A DNA stretch of 64,000 nucleotides from Haematobia irritans (Eukaryota > Arthropoda > Insecta > Diptera > Muscidae), in the NCBI RefSeq assembly GCF_050003625.1, contig NC_134400.1, positions 226,526,085 to 226,590,084 of the forward strand. Direction: 5' to 3'. Below are positions 24,205 through 34,765 of this stretch, piece by piece. Both the position numbers and the translations under genes were made by a program. The notes under the pieces are model-generated. The model searched no databases. It was not told the origin of the DNA and saw only the letters and a program-made list of their open reading frames with translations. Within the stretch, counting starts at the first letter, position 1, and the number at the start of each line of letters is the position of its first letter.

Positions 24205-27200
24205 AAGCCATATATTGTGACTCCCAAACACATTTCGCAATATCCGTTTTTACCATCGGATAGAGCACTAAAAGATCTATCTTTCACATATAAATCTGGA
24301 ACCCCATCTTTTTCCATTTGGCCACAGTGGTCACTTTTCTCTTGAGGTGAAGTGCGTCCACTTTTTTCCAAGCCATATATTGAGACTCCCAAACACATTT
24401 CGCAATATCCGTTTTTACCATCGGATAGAGCACTAAAATATCTATCTTTCACATATAAATCTGGAACCCCATCTTTTTCCATTTGGCCACAGTGGTCACT
24501 TTTCTCTCCAGGAGCAGTGCGTCCACTTTTTTCCAAGCCATATATTGAGACTCCCAAACACATTTAGCTGTATCCGTTTTTACCATCGGATAGAGCACTA
24601 AAAGATCTATCTTTCACATATAAATCTGGAACCCCATCTTTTTCCATTTGGCCACAGTGGTCACTTTTCTCTTGAGGTGAAGTGCGTCCACTTTTTTCCA
24701 AGCCATATATTGAGACTCCCAAACACATTTAGCTGTATCCGTTTTTACCATCGGATAGAGCACTAAAAGATCTACCTTTCGCATATAAATCTGGAACCCC
24801 ATCTTTTTCCATTTGGCCACAGTGGTCACTTTTCTCTCCGGGAGCAGTGCGTCCACTTTTTTCCAAGCCATATATTGAGACTCCCAAACACATTTAGCTG
24901 TATCCGTTTTTACCATCGGATAGAGCACTAAAAGATCTATCTTTCACATATAAATCTGGAACCCCATCTTTTTCCATTTGGCCACAGTGGTCACTTTTCT
25001 CTTGAGGTGAAGTGCGTCCACTTTTTTCCAAGCCATATATTGAGACTCCCAAACACATTTAGCTGTATCCGTTTTTACCATCGGATAGAGCACTAAAAGA
25101 TCTACCTTTCACATATAAATCTGGAACCCCATCTTTTTCCATTTGGCCACAGTGGTCACTTTTCTCTCCGGGAGCAGTGCGTCCACTTTTTTCCAAGCCA
25201 TATATTGAGACTCCCAAACACATTTAGCTGTATCCGTTTTTACCATCGGATAGAGCACTAAAAGATCTATCTTTCACATATAAATCTGGAACCCCATCTT
25301 TTTCCATTTGGCCACAGTGGTCACTTTTCTCTCCGGGAGCAGTGCGTCCACTTTTTTCCAAGCCATATATTGAGACTCCCAAACACATTTAGCTGTATCC
25401 GTTTTTACCATCGGATAGAGCACTAAAATATCTATCTTTCACATATAAATCTGGAACCCCATCTTTTTCCATTTGGCCACAGTGGTCACTTTTCTCTTGA
25501 GGTGAAGTGCGTCCACTTTTTTCCAAGCCATATATTGAGACTCCCAAACACATTTAGCTGTATCCGTTTTTACCATCGGATAGAGCACTAAAAGATCTAT
25601 CTTTCACATATAAATCTGGAACCCCATCTTTTTCCATTTGGCCACAGTGGTCACTTTTCTCTTGAGGTGAAGTGCGTCCACTTTTTTCCAAGCCATATAT
25701 TGAGACTCCCAAACACATTTAGCTGTATCCGTTTTTACCATCGGATAGAGCATTAAAATATCTATCTTTCACATATAAATCTGGAACCCCATCTTTTTCC
25801 ATTTGGCCACAGTGGTCACTTTTCTCTTGAGGTGAAGTGCGTCCACTTTTTTCCAAGCCATATTTTGAGACTCCCAAACACATTTAGCTGTATCCGTTTT
25901 TACCATCGGATAGAGCACTAAAATATCTATCTTTCACATATAAATCTGGAACCCCATCTTTTTCCATTTGGCCACAGTGGTCACTTTTCTCTTGAGGTGA
26001 AGTGCGTCCACTTTTTTCCAAGCCATATATTGAGACTCCCAAACACATTTCGCAATATCCGTTTTTACCATCGGATAGAGCACTAAAATATCTATCTTTC
26101 ACATATAAATCTGGAACCCCATCTTTTTCCATTTGGCCACAGTGGTCACTTTTCTCTCCAGGAGCAGTGCGTCCACTTTTTTCCAAGCCATATATTGAGA
26201 CTCCCAAACACATTTAGCTGTATCCGTTTTTACCATCGGATAGAGCACTAAAAGATCTATCTTTCACATATAAATCTGGAACCCCATCTTTTTCCATTTG
26301 GCCACAGTGGTCACTTTTCTCTTGAGGTGAAGTGCGTCCACTTTTTTCCAAGCCATATATTGAGACTCCCAAACACGTTTAGCTGTATCCGTTTTTACCA
26401 TCGGATAGAGCACTAAAAGATCTACCTTTCGCATATAAATCTGGAACCCCATCTTTTTCCATTTGGCCACAGTGGTCACTTTTCTCTCCGGGAGCAGTGC
26501 GTCCACTTTTTTCCAAGCCATATATTGAGACTCCCAAACACATTTAGCTGTATCCGTTTTTACCATCGGATAGAGCACTAAAAGATCTATCTTTCACATA
26601 TAAATCTGGAACCCCATCTTTTTCCATTTGGCCACAGTGGTCACTTTTCTCTTGAGGTGAAGTGCGTCCACTTTTTTCCAAGCCATATATTGAGACTCCC
26701 AAACACATTTAGCTGTATCCGTTTTTACCATCGGATAGAGCACTAAAAGATCTACCTTTCACATATAAATCTGGAACCCCATCTTTTTCCATTTGGCCAC
26801 AGTGGTCACTTTTCTCTTGAGGTGAAGTGCTTCCACTTTTTTCCAAGCCATATATTGAGACTCCCAAACACATTTCGCAATATCCTTTTTTACCATCGGA
26901 TAGAGCACTAAAAGATCTATCATTCACATATAAATCTGGAACCCCATCTTTTTCCATTTGGCCACAGTGGTCACTTTTCTCTCCAGGAGCAGTGCGTCCA
27001 CTTTTTTCCAAGCCATATATTGAGACTCCCAAACACATTTAGCTGTATCCGTTTTTACCATCGGATAGAGCACTAAAAGATCTATCTTTCACATATAAAT
27101 CTGGAACCCCATCTTTTTCCATTTGGCCACAGTGGTCACTTTTCTCTTGAGGTGAAGTGCGTCCACTTTTTTCCAAGCCATATATTGAGACTCCCAAACA

Positions 27201-27970
27201 CATTTAGCTGTATCCGTTTTTACCATCGGATAGAGCACTAAAGTATCTATATTTCACATATAAATCTGGAACCCCATCTTTTTCCATTTGGCCACAGTGG
27301 TCACTTTTCTCTTGAGGTGAAGTGCTTCCACTTTTTTCCAAGCCATATATTGAGACTCCCAAACACATTTAGCTGTATCCGTTTTTACCATCGGATAGAG
27401 CACTAAAAGATCTACCTTTCACATATAAATCTGGAACCCCATCTTTTTCCATTTGGCCACAGTGGTCACTTTTCTCTCCGGGAGCAGTGCGTCCACTTTT
27501 TTCCAAGCCATATATTGAGACTCCCAAACACATTTAGCTGTATCCGTTTTTACCATCGGATAGAGCACTAAAATATCTATCTTTCACATATAAATCTGGA
27601 ACCCCGTCTTTTTCCATTTGGCCACAGTGGTCACTTTTCTCTTGAGGTGAAGTGCGTCCACTTTTTTCCAAGCCATATATTGAGACTCCCAAACACATTT
27701 CGCAATATCCGTTTTTACCATCGGATAGAGCACTAAAATATCTATCTTTCACATGTAAATCTGGAACCCCATCTTTTTCCCTTTGGCCACAGTGGTCACT
27801 TTTCTCTCCGGGAGCAGTGTGTCCACTTTTTTCCAAGCCATATATTGAGACTCCCAAACACATTTAGCTGTATCCGTTTTTACCATCGGATAGAGCACTA
27901 AAAGATCTATCTTTCACATATAAATCTGGAACCCCATCTTTTTCCATTTGGCCACAGTGGTCACTTTTCT
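24205..27970 (-). repeat. FB1 right array, 23 inverted units of 165 bp
   Basis: The landmark GATAGAGCAC (reverse complement of the left-array landmark) recurs every 165 bp from 24259 to 27889; the unit at 25744 carries a C-to-T change. Units show the same two variant types as the left array. The extra nine units relative to the left arm show unequal expansion. Confidence 0.95.
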
Positions 27971-28227
27971 CTCTGTTTCGTATATGCAACATTACTCCGA
28001 TTCGGAAGATTTCTGGCAAAAGGTTTTCATTCCAATCGAAAGCTATCGTTTCAGTTTATCTTTGGTTATAATTTGGCTTTTCTATCTCTTCCCGTTTGGC
28101 CAATTTATGCCAATTTCTACGGATGATTATATCGCAAAAAAAAAATTTTATTCGTATATAACTCATTTTTTCACATATAGGTGGCGCTGAAACGAATTTT
28201 CATATACGGATTTATTTTCCCTTACAT

Positions 28228-28236
28228 TAAAAAATT
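28228..28236. repeat. Target-site duplication of FB1, right
   Basis: TAAAAAATT, identical to 20063-20071. Confidence 0.9.
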
Positions 28237-28386
28237 AATATTCAATTCCAGATGAATTTGGAAAATTTTTGTTATATCTCAGCGTATAGTTTATTCATAA
28301 ATTGGTAAGTATTTTTTTAATATGACTTTCTTTTAAAAAGAATATTTTTATGTATATTATTATTTATTATTTTTTTTGGAAACCAG

Positions 28387-28395
28387 TTTAATGTT
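28387..28395. repeat. Target-site duplication of FB2, left
   Basis: TTTAATGTT, repeated perfectly at 30070-30078. The related module at 36482-36490 has a single TTTAATGTT in the same context. Confidence 0.9.
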
Positions 28396-30069
28396 ATGTC
28401 CGTGAAAATAAAGTTAACTTTAAAATTTATGATAACATTGTCTTAACGTTAACAGAGCGTTAACAGTGCTCTGCTAAGTGCTTAACAGAGAAAAAATAAA
28501 GTTAACTTTAAAAAGAACAAATAGTTAAAATAAAAAAAACGATCATTGTGCCAAAACTATAGAAGGGGCAGTATACACCCATATACCAAATTGTAGGGCA
28601 CGATGAGTAGAATCTAAATCCGAAATAATTTCATAAAGTTCATTGCCAGAATTCGAGATATTTTCATTTTTAGTGCCAATTGAGTTAAAGTTAAAAACAA
28701 ATGTGACCACTGTGCCAAAACTATAGAGGGGGCAGTATACACCCATATACCAAATTGTAGGGCACGATGAGTAGAATCTAAATCCGAAATAATTTCATAA
28801 AGTTCATTGCCAGAATTCGAGATATTTTCACTTTAAGTTGCGATTGAGTTAAAGTTAAAAACAAATGTGACCACTGTGCCAAAACTATAGAGGGGGCAGT
28901 ATACACCCATATACCAAATTGTAGGGCACGATGAGTAGAATCTAAATCCGAAATAATTTCATAATGTTCATTGCCAGAATTCGAGATATTTTCAATTTTA
29001 GTGTCAATTGAGTTAAAGTTAAAAACAAATGTGACCACTGTGCCAAAACTATAGAGGGGGCAGTATACACCCATATACCAAATTGTAGGGCACGATGAGT
29101 AGAATCTAAATCCGAAATAATTTCATAAAGTTCATTGCCAGAATTCGAGATATTTTCAATTTTAGTGTCAATTGAGTTAAAGTTAAAAACAAATGTGACC
29201 ACTGTGCCAAAACTATAGAGGGGGCAGTATACACCCATATACCAAATTGTAGGGCACGATGAGTAGAATCTAAATCCGAAATAATTTCATAAAGTTCATT
29301 GCCAGAATTCGAGATATTTTCACTTTAAGTTGCGATTGAGTTAAAGTTAAAAACAAATGTGACCACTGTGCCAAAACTATAGAGGGGGTATATGGGTGTA
29401 TACTGCCCCCTCTATAGTTTTGGCACAGTGGTCACATTTGTTTTTAACGTTAACTCAATCGCAACTTAAAGTGAAAATATCTCGAATTCTGGCAATGAAC
29501 TTTATGAAATTATTTCGGATTTAGATTCTACTCATCGTGCCCTACAATTTGGTATATGGGTGTATACTGCCCCCTCTATAGTTTTGGCACAGTGGTCACA
29601 TTTGTTTTTAACTTTAACTCAATCGCAACTTAAAGTGAAAATATCTCGAATTCTGGCAATGAACTTTATGAAATTATTTCGGATTTAGATTCTACTCATC
29701 GTGCCCTACAATTTGGTATATGGGTGTATACTGCCCCCTCTATAGTTTTGGCACAGTGGTCACATTTGTTTTTAACTTTAACTCAATCGCAACTTAAAGT
29801 GAAAATATCTCGAATTCTGGCAATGAACTTTATGAAATTATTTCGGATTTAGATTCTACTCATCGTGCCCTACAATTTGGTATATGGGTGTATACTGCCC
29901 CCTCTATAGTTTTGGCACAATGATCGTGTTTTTATTTTAACTATTTGTTCTTTTTAAAGTTAACTTTATTTTTTCTCTGTTAAGCACTTAGCAGAGCTCT
30001 GTTAACGCTCTGTTAACGTTAAGACAATGTTATCATAAATTTTAAAGTTAACTTTATTTTCACGGACAT
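28396..30069. mobile_element. Foldback-type transposon FB2, 1674 bp
   Basis: The termini are ATGTCCGTGAAAATAAAG and its reverse complement. About 155 bp of unique arm on each side leads into 164-bp tandem units: six on the left (landmark CCAAAACTAT at 28551, 28715, 28879, 29043, 29207 and 29371) and four inverted on the right (landmark ATAGTTTTGG at 29414, 29578, 29742 and 29906). The arrays meet head-to-head near 29388 with no spacer, so the whole element is one giant palindrome. It has no coding capacity. The 9-bp duplication and design make it a foldback relative of FB1. Confidence 0.92.
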
Positions 30070-30078
30070 TTTAATGTT
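30070..30078. repeat. Target-site duplication of FB2, right
   Basis: TTTAATGTT, identical to 28387-28395. Confidence 0.9.
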
Positions 30079-30419
30079 TTCCTTTGTTGTAAAAACAATA
30101 TTTAATTTCAGAGAAAATACAGATGGATTCGAACAAATTTAAAAAATAGAGAATTGGTAAGTTTTCTTTTAAAAATTGACTTTATTTCAACTAGAATATT
30201 TACGTTTTTGTGACCTTTTTATCATCAAAATTACAGGTTTTTAATACCTTTTCTTTTTTTTTTCTTTAATCAAATTTTTTGGAAACTAATGTAATATTTT
30301 TAATGTAAAAACAAATATTTAATTTCAGAATAAACCCTTAAAAATTTGGATAAATTTTTAGTACTCCTTTGCCTGTAATTTAACAGTGAATTGGTAAGGA
30401 TTCTTTAACTTTCTTTTAA

Positions 30420-30701
30420 CCCTGGACAGTCATCCTTTTTTTTTTGTACATTAACGTCATCTTTCGTCATTTTGACTACGGCTGATTTTAAGACGCTATA
30501 ATTTTCATCGTGAGCGAAAAAGTGAACCAAACTTGAATTTATTTTCTTATTCAATTTGGTTTTAATTAGTATAAAACAAAAATTCATAAAACGGTCGAAT
30601 TAGTATAACTAAAATTTACCATTTCCCAATAGACTAAAATGCATTTTAAATCAAAAATGAAATTACGTGTTGTCATTTTGACGAATGATGACTGTCTAGG
30701 G
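30420..30701. mobile_element. TTAA-target MITE in copy 1, 282 bp
   Basis: The ends CCCTGGACAGTCATC and GATGACTGTCTAGGG are inverted repeats with one mismatch. The flanks are TTAA (30416-30419) and TTAT (30702-30705). Copy 2 has the uninterrupted site TTTTAACCAGAATATTTA near 36815, which confirms the insertion. Fits the piggyBac target preference. No coding sequence. Confidence 0.88.
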
Positions 30702-31799
30702 TTATCAAGAATATTTGGTTTTCTATGCATATTATTATTTTTTTCATTTTTTGAAAACCTATTTAATAATTTTTTTAATGTAAAAAATAAATATTTAATT
30801 TCACAGTAACCCAAATAAATTTGGACAACTTTTTATATTTCCCCTCAGCGTACAATTTAATAGAGAATTGGTAAGTTTTATATTAAAACTTTGTCTTTCT
30901 TTCAACTAGAATGTTCATTTTATTATATCCTTCACATCGATAACAACACAGTTTTATGAGTTTATTTAGAATACTTCATTATTTCTCTAATTGTTTCAGG
31001 TACAAAATTTATGAGATACGTTTTCCAAAGAAAAGTTGAATTCCTTACACCATTTGATAAAAACTAAAAATTATATTTCATTACATGGTGTTAATTTTTA
31101 ACAATTTTCATTATTGTTTCCATTTTTTTCCAGAAAGATATGTGAAAAAATTACCTACGATGACTAAAAAAAGGATAAGTCAAAATGTCCAAACAGCGGG
31201 TTCAAATGAACTACTCTCTGTTCCACGTGGTCATAATTTTTATTCACAAAAAACATTGTATTAAGAACTTTCATCATAAGTTTTTATAATAAAGTAGTTT
31301 TGCTTAAAGAAAGTTTCATTTTAATGTATGAAAAATTTCATAATAGTAAAACGGTTTGTTGTTCCTTTAATTATTTAATTTCTCTGTACTGTGGAATGAT
31401 TGATTTAAAAATAGTTTAGTCGTCGACATTTTAAAGAGACTGTTAACCAATTTTAATTATCGGGTTTCCCACAAAATAAGCAAGTAAAACAAAATAATAC
31501 TGATTTTTTAACTTGGTAGGGGTATATAAATCTTATGGTGTTGTAAAAATGAACTAAACTACAATGTTATAGATGAACTAAAATTTAAGAGAATTATAAA
31601 CTAGACAAGTTGAAAAAAATCTTAAGGGCTAAATCATGGTCAATATTATTACAGTTTAGTTCATTTTGCAATGGAAAAGGGTTCACTGTTTTTTCAGTGT
31701 GATTTAAAGCGAAAAATCGGATTTTTTTTATAAAAATTTAGAATTGAAGTAAAGCCAACCTTGATTCGCCATACATTCTTAAGACTTTTACTTTTAGAA

Positions 31800-33259
31800 A
31801 GTTTGGCGAATCCAGGAGGTGTTTTTATTGATCTAGATGAGTTATTTCAGTCGGTGTCACTGGTATTTATAGAGACTACATAAAAATGAACTCTAACACT
31901 AACGATATTTAAGCGCAAGTCGTATGGGACTAGGGGTACGGTCCTACGGAGACCTAAATTCTGTAGATTTGTATATATTGGAATACTAAGGATATGATCA
32001 GTAGGACTGCTGGAATCATGACGCGACACTTGGACCACAAGGCACACTTGTACCATGTAAGTGAAGCAAATGATAGTTTATGCAGGGTATTCGGAGGACG
32101 AATGTATACTTAAAAGATTATTTGCATATGATGCATATAACATGGAACCAAATTAGGCAATTGATCGAGAGCACAGAATTTTTAAAGTTTATAATCTATC
32201 TGGATTAGATACAGCTGTCCATGGACCTAAACTACTAAGTTTTCAATTTTAAGCATCTCGGACGAAAATTTGCCGCTTCTATGCCTTCCAGAAGCCAAAT
32301 CGAGAGATCAGTCTATGAGAGCTACAGTCCACTCTCGATAATTTGAAACTCAAGGGACAAGAGAAAAAGTTCAAATGACCAAGTGTTTCAAAATAATAAG
32401 AGATCAAATTATCGAGAGAGAACTGCGAAAAAGTTCAAATAAAGAAGAGTATTAATAAATCAGGAAAAATAGTTTTACTTCATATTATTTTGAAAAAAAA
32501 AAATATGTTATTTTCTTCTGAGTTAGCGATCTATCATTATCTAATGAATTAATCTATTGTTATGAGTGCTGAATACAATTAGTTAATTGTGTCAGTTCTA
32601 AGGGCGTAGGAGCGTAGGTTATTAATAGATTTTCTTGCCTCGCTCAATGTTACTGGATTCAGCGGTTGGTATTCTTCATTTTCCTTCTTGTTTTTGTCCA
32701 AATTTTAAAGTTCAGCATCAGTAAACACAGATGCCAGTATCAACGTGAACAAAATCCTATATTCACCTTTTCATTCATGCAATGCTATCCAGCACAAGAG
32801 AAACAATTTCTCTGTGGTAGAGAGTTTTAAAGTTCTGGATAATGCCTTGGTCTAATGGCTGTACTTTGATGTCGTGCTGGGTGGAAAAATATTAATTTCA
32901 CGTGATCTAAGGGGGGCGGGTTATTATGCACGGTGCAGTTATCCAAAATTATAAGATTCTGCGTTTTTCCTTTTTCATGTCATCGTTAACCGAGGAAAGT
33001 TTTTTTAAGGGACCGGTAAAAGACTTCAAATAATCAAGTGATTCAAATTAACGAGTGTCAAATTATCGAGAGTCGACTGTATACCGAAACATCGACCGTA
33101 TTATGTCAAATTTGGTATCTGCTTTTGAACGTATTTTAACGTCTAGATTTACATTTTCGGACGCACACTGAATGGATGGATTTACGTGATGGACGAATGC
33201 ATTTAGAGCCATGATATCTGGTTAACTTCATACATATAGGATGTAAGGATATACGGAAT
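31800..33259 (+). repeat. Diverged dispersed repeat hosting a Tigger insert
   Basis: Outside the insert at 32325-33079, the sequence GAGATCAGTCTATGAGAGC joins TATACCGAAACATCGACC across it. This matches the AGATCGGTCTATATGGGGGC/TATACC units at 14800-15420, so this is another, older copy of that family. Nothing else is recognised in this stretch. Confidence 0.5.
32325..33079 (-). pseudogene. pogo/Tigger-type DNA transposon relic
   Basis: The terminal inverted repeats CAGTCCACTCTCGATAAT and CAGTCGACTCTCGATAAT differ by one base, and TA flanks both ends (32323-32324 and 33080-33081). The minus strand encodes a piece of a CENP-B/pogo-type DDE transposase: ILDNCTVHNN (second catalytic Asp), then after a frameshift VQPLDQGIIQNFKTLYHREI (third Asp). 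The element is only 755 bp, so most of the gene is deleted, and the remaining frames are broken. Confidence 0.85.
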
Positions 33260-33260
33260 G

Positions 33261-33587
33261 TTAGGTTAGGTTAGGTTCGATTAGGTTAGGTGGCAGCCCG
33301 ATATATCAGGTTCACTTAGACTATTCAGTCCATTGTGATACCACAGTGGTGAACTTCTCTCTTATCGCTGAGTGAGTGCCGATTCCATGTTAAGCTCAAT
33401 GACACGGGACCTCTTTTTTATAGCCGAGTCCGAACGACGTTCCACATTGCATGAAATGTCACCAGCATTACTAAGGTGGGATAATCCACTGCTGAAAAAC
33501 TTTTTGGTGTTCGGTCGAAGCAGGAATCGAACCCACGACCTTGTGTATGCAAGGTGGGCATGCTAACCATTGCATCACGGTGGCTCC
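33261..33587 (-). repeat. tRNA-derived SINE, full-length
   Basis: The minus strand starts with GGAGCCACCGTGATGCAATG, has a GGTTCGATTCC B box, and ends in repeated CCTAACC. ATGTTAG occurs on both sides (about 33257-33263 and 33589-33595) and may be the target duplication, although the tail overlaps it. This is the best-preserved copy in the window. Confidence 0.9.
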
Positions 33588-33729
33588 GATGTTAGTAAGA
33601 ATAGATATGGAGCAGTGATCCTGTGTCACGAAGTAACCATCTCTTTGGTTTATTTGTTTGTGTGTTAAATATGGATTCGCCTGCATTTTGAACAAAACGA
33701 AGAAGATGAATGAATTCTAGTTGTATATC

Positions 33730-33780
33730 CTTGCACACACACACACACACGAGTGTATGTGAGTGTGTGCGTGCGAGTAA
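33730..33780. repeat. CA/GT microsatellite
   Basis: A CACACA run at about 33734-33751 is followed by GTGTATGTGAGTGTGTGCGTG. Confidence 0.85.
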
Positions 33781-34765
33781 CATTGAGTACAGGTGCGTAG
33801 CGTGATTCCCATTAAACAACAGGAAAGGGGAGATAAATTGTTCTGTAGTGCTTATGTAGGCCCATTATATAGATCAATTAAGATTTTAATTGATTCATTT
33901 AAAAAAACAAGTGAGTAAAGTAGAAAGTCGGGCGGGGCCCTAAACCACCCCTACTGAATTAGTAAACATAAGCATTTGTGGGGTATCATTGGTATAGGTT
34001 TTGGAGAACATAAAGGGGGTACATGTTTATGGGAGTCTTGTCACAATCTGAACAGAAATGTCTGCTATTACGTATATAGTTTATTTTGCACCAAAAGAGT
34101 TAGTATGCCACTAATATTGAGTCCATTATTAAAAAAAGAGGAAATCGTCAATTAGTTTGTGGGTAATAAATCCAAATTTGTAAAAATCGGGCAATATTAT
34201 TATGTATGTTAAGAGCTACATGTAAGTCTAAATACGATCAGCTAACATAGTACATCAAAATTTGAAATTTGAATAACATAGGTTAATATTATTGCCAAAT
34301 ATAACAAAATGAGCGATATATGGGACCTATATCTAAATCTGAACCAATTTGTATAATATTTTGCAGGTATGATTGATACCACAGAAGGTTACCTTTTGTA
34401 AAATTTGAGTACGATCAGTTACTAAATGAGGCCCCTATGGTCAAAAATAAGGTTATTAGGGGCAAATTTTTCAAAATCGGGCGATACATATATATGGGAG
34501 CTATATCTAAATTTGAACCGATTACGATGAAAATTTGCACATACAGTTAGTGCTATAGAAGATTACATTTAGCCGACATTGGTTACGATCGGTCTATAAA
34601 TAAGGTGTTTACTAGATAGGGTCACGAAAAAAAGTTGATGCGGTCACCCCCCAGTTTTGTAGCATATACGAAGACAATTTGCAACGTGCTCTCAAATTGT
34701 TCTAGCAAAACCACATGCACTTTGCATAACGCAGAAAATGCCGTAGTGCAAACAAGGAGTATGTA

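Larger units (their letters stand above)
20072..28227. mobile_element. Foldback-type transposon FB1, 8156 bp
   Basis: The termini are ATGTAAGGG and CCCTTACAT. From each end about 250 bp of unique arm leads into an array of 165-bp repeats: 14 copies on the left (about 20326-22660) and 23 on the right in inverted orientation (about 24205-27970). A spacer of about 1.5 kb separates the arrays. The flanking 9-bp duplication TAAAAAATT is perfect. Drosophila foldback elements have the same plan: long inverted repeats built of tandem subrepeats, with a 9-bp duplication. No transposase ORF is present, so it is non-autonomous. Confidence 0.9.
19059..31699 (+). mobile_element. CACAGAAAA-end element, copy 1, split by FB1, FB2 and a MITE
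   Basis: The left end is CACAGAAAAAAAAGTGTCTC and the right end is CACTGTTTTTTCAGTG, with a 2-bp TG on both sides. The parts 19059-20071, 28228-28395, 30070-30419 and 30702-31699 are collinear with copy 2 at 34766-37842. Subtracting insertions and their duplications leaves about 2507 bp against 3077 bp in copy 2. It carries exon-like modules at 28252-28304, 30112-30156, 30329-30393 and 30807-30870, with acceptors before 31000 and 31134 and an AATAAA at 31288. No intact protein gene is seen. Confidence 0.85.

Noticed and set aside
24198..24563. 121-codon repeat ORF in FB1
   Set aside because: It exists because the 165-bp unit is a multiple of three. Both strands are open and no family is recognised, so I do not call it a gene.
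20326..27970. CRISPR-like regular repeats
   Set aside because: The repeats are contiguous 165-bp units without spacers, in a eukaryotic foldback element.
20326..27970. Centromeric-type satellite
   Set aside because: The arrays are confined to the arms of an element with defined ends and a 9-bp duplication, so this is a transposon, not a free satellite.
33471..33695. ORF across the SINE at 33261
   Set aside because: It runs through the tRNA-like head and body of a SINE; no protein role.
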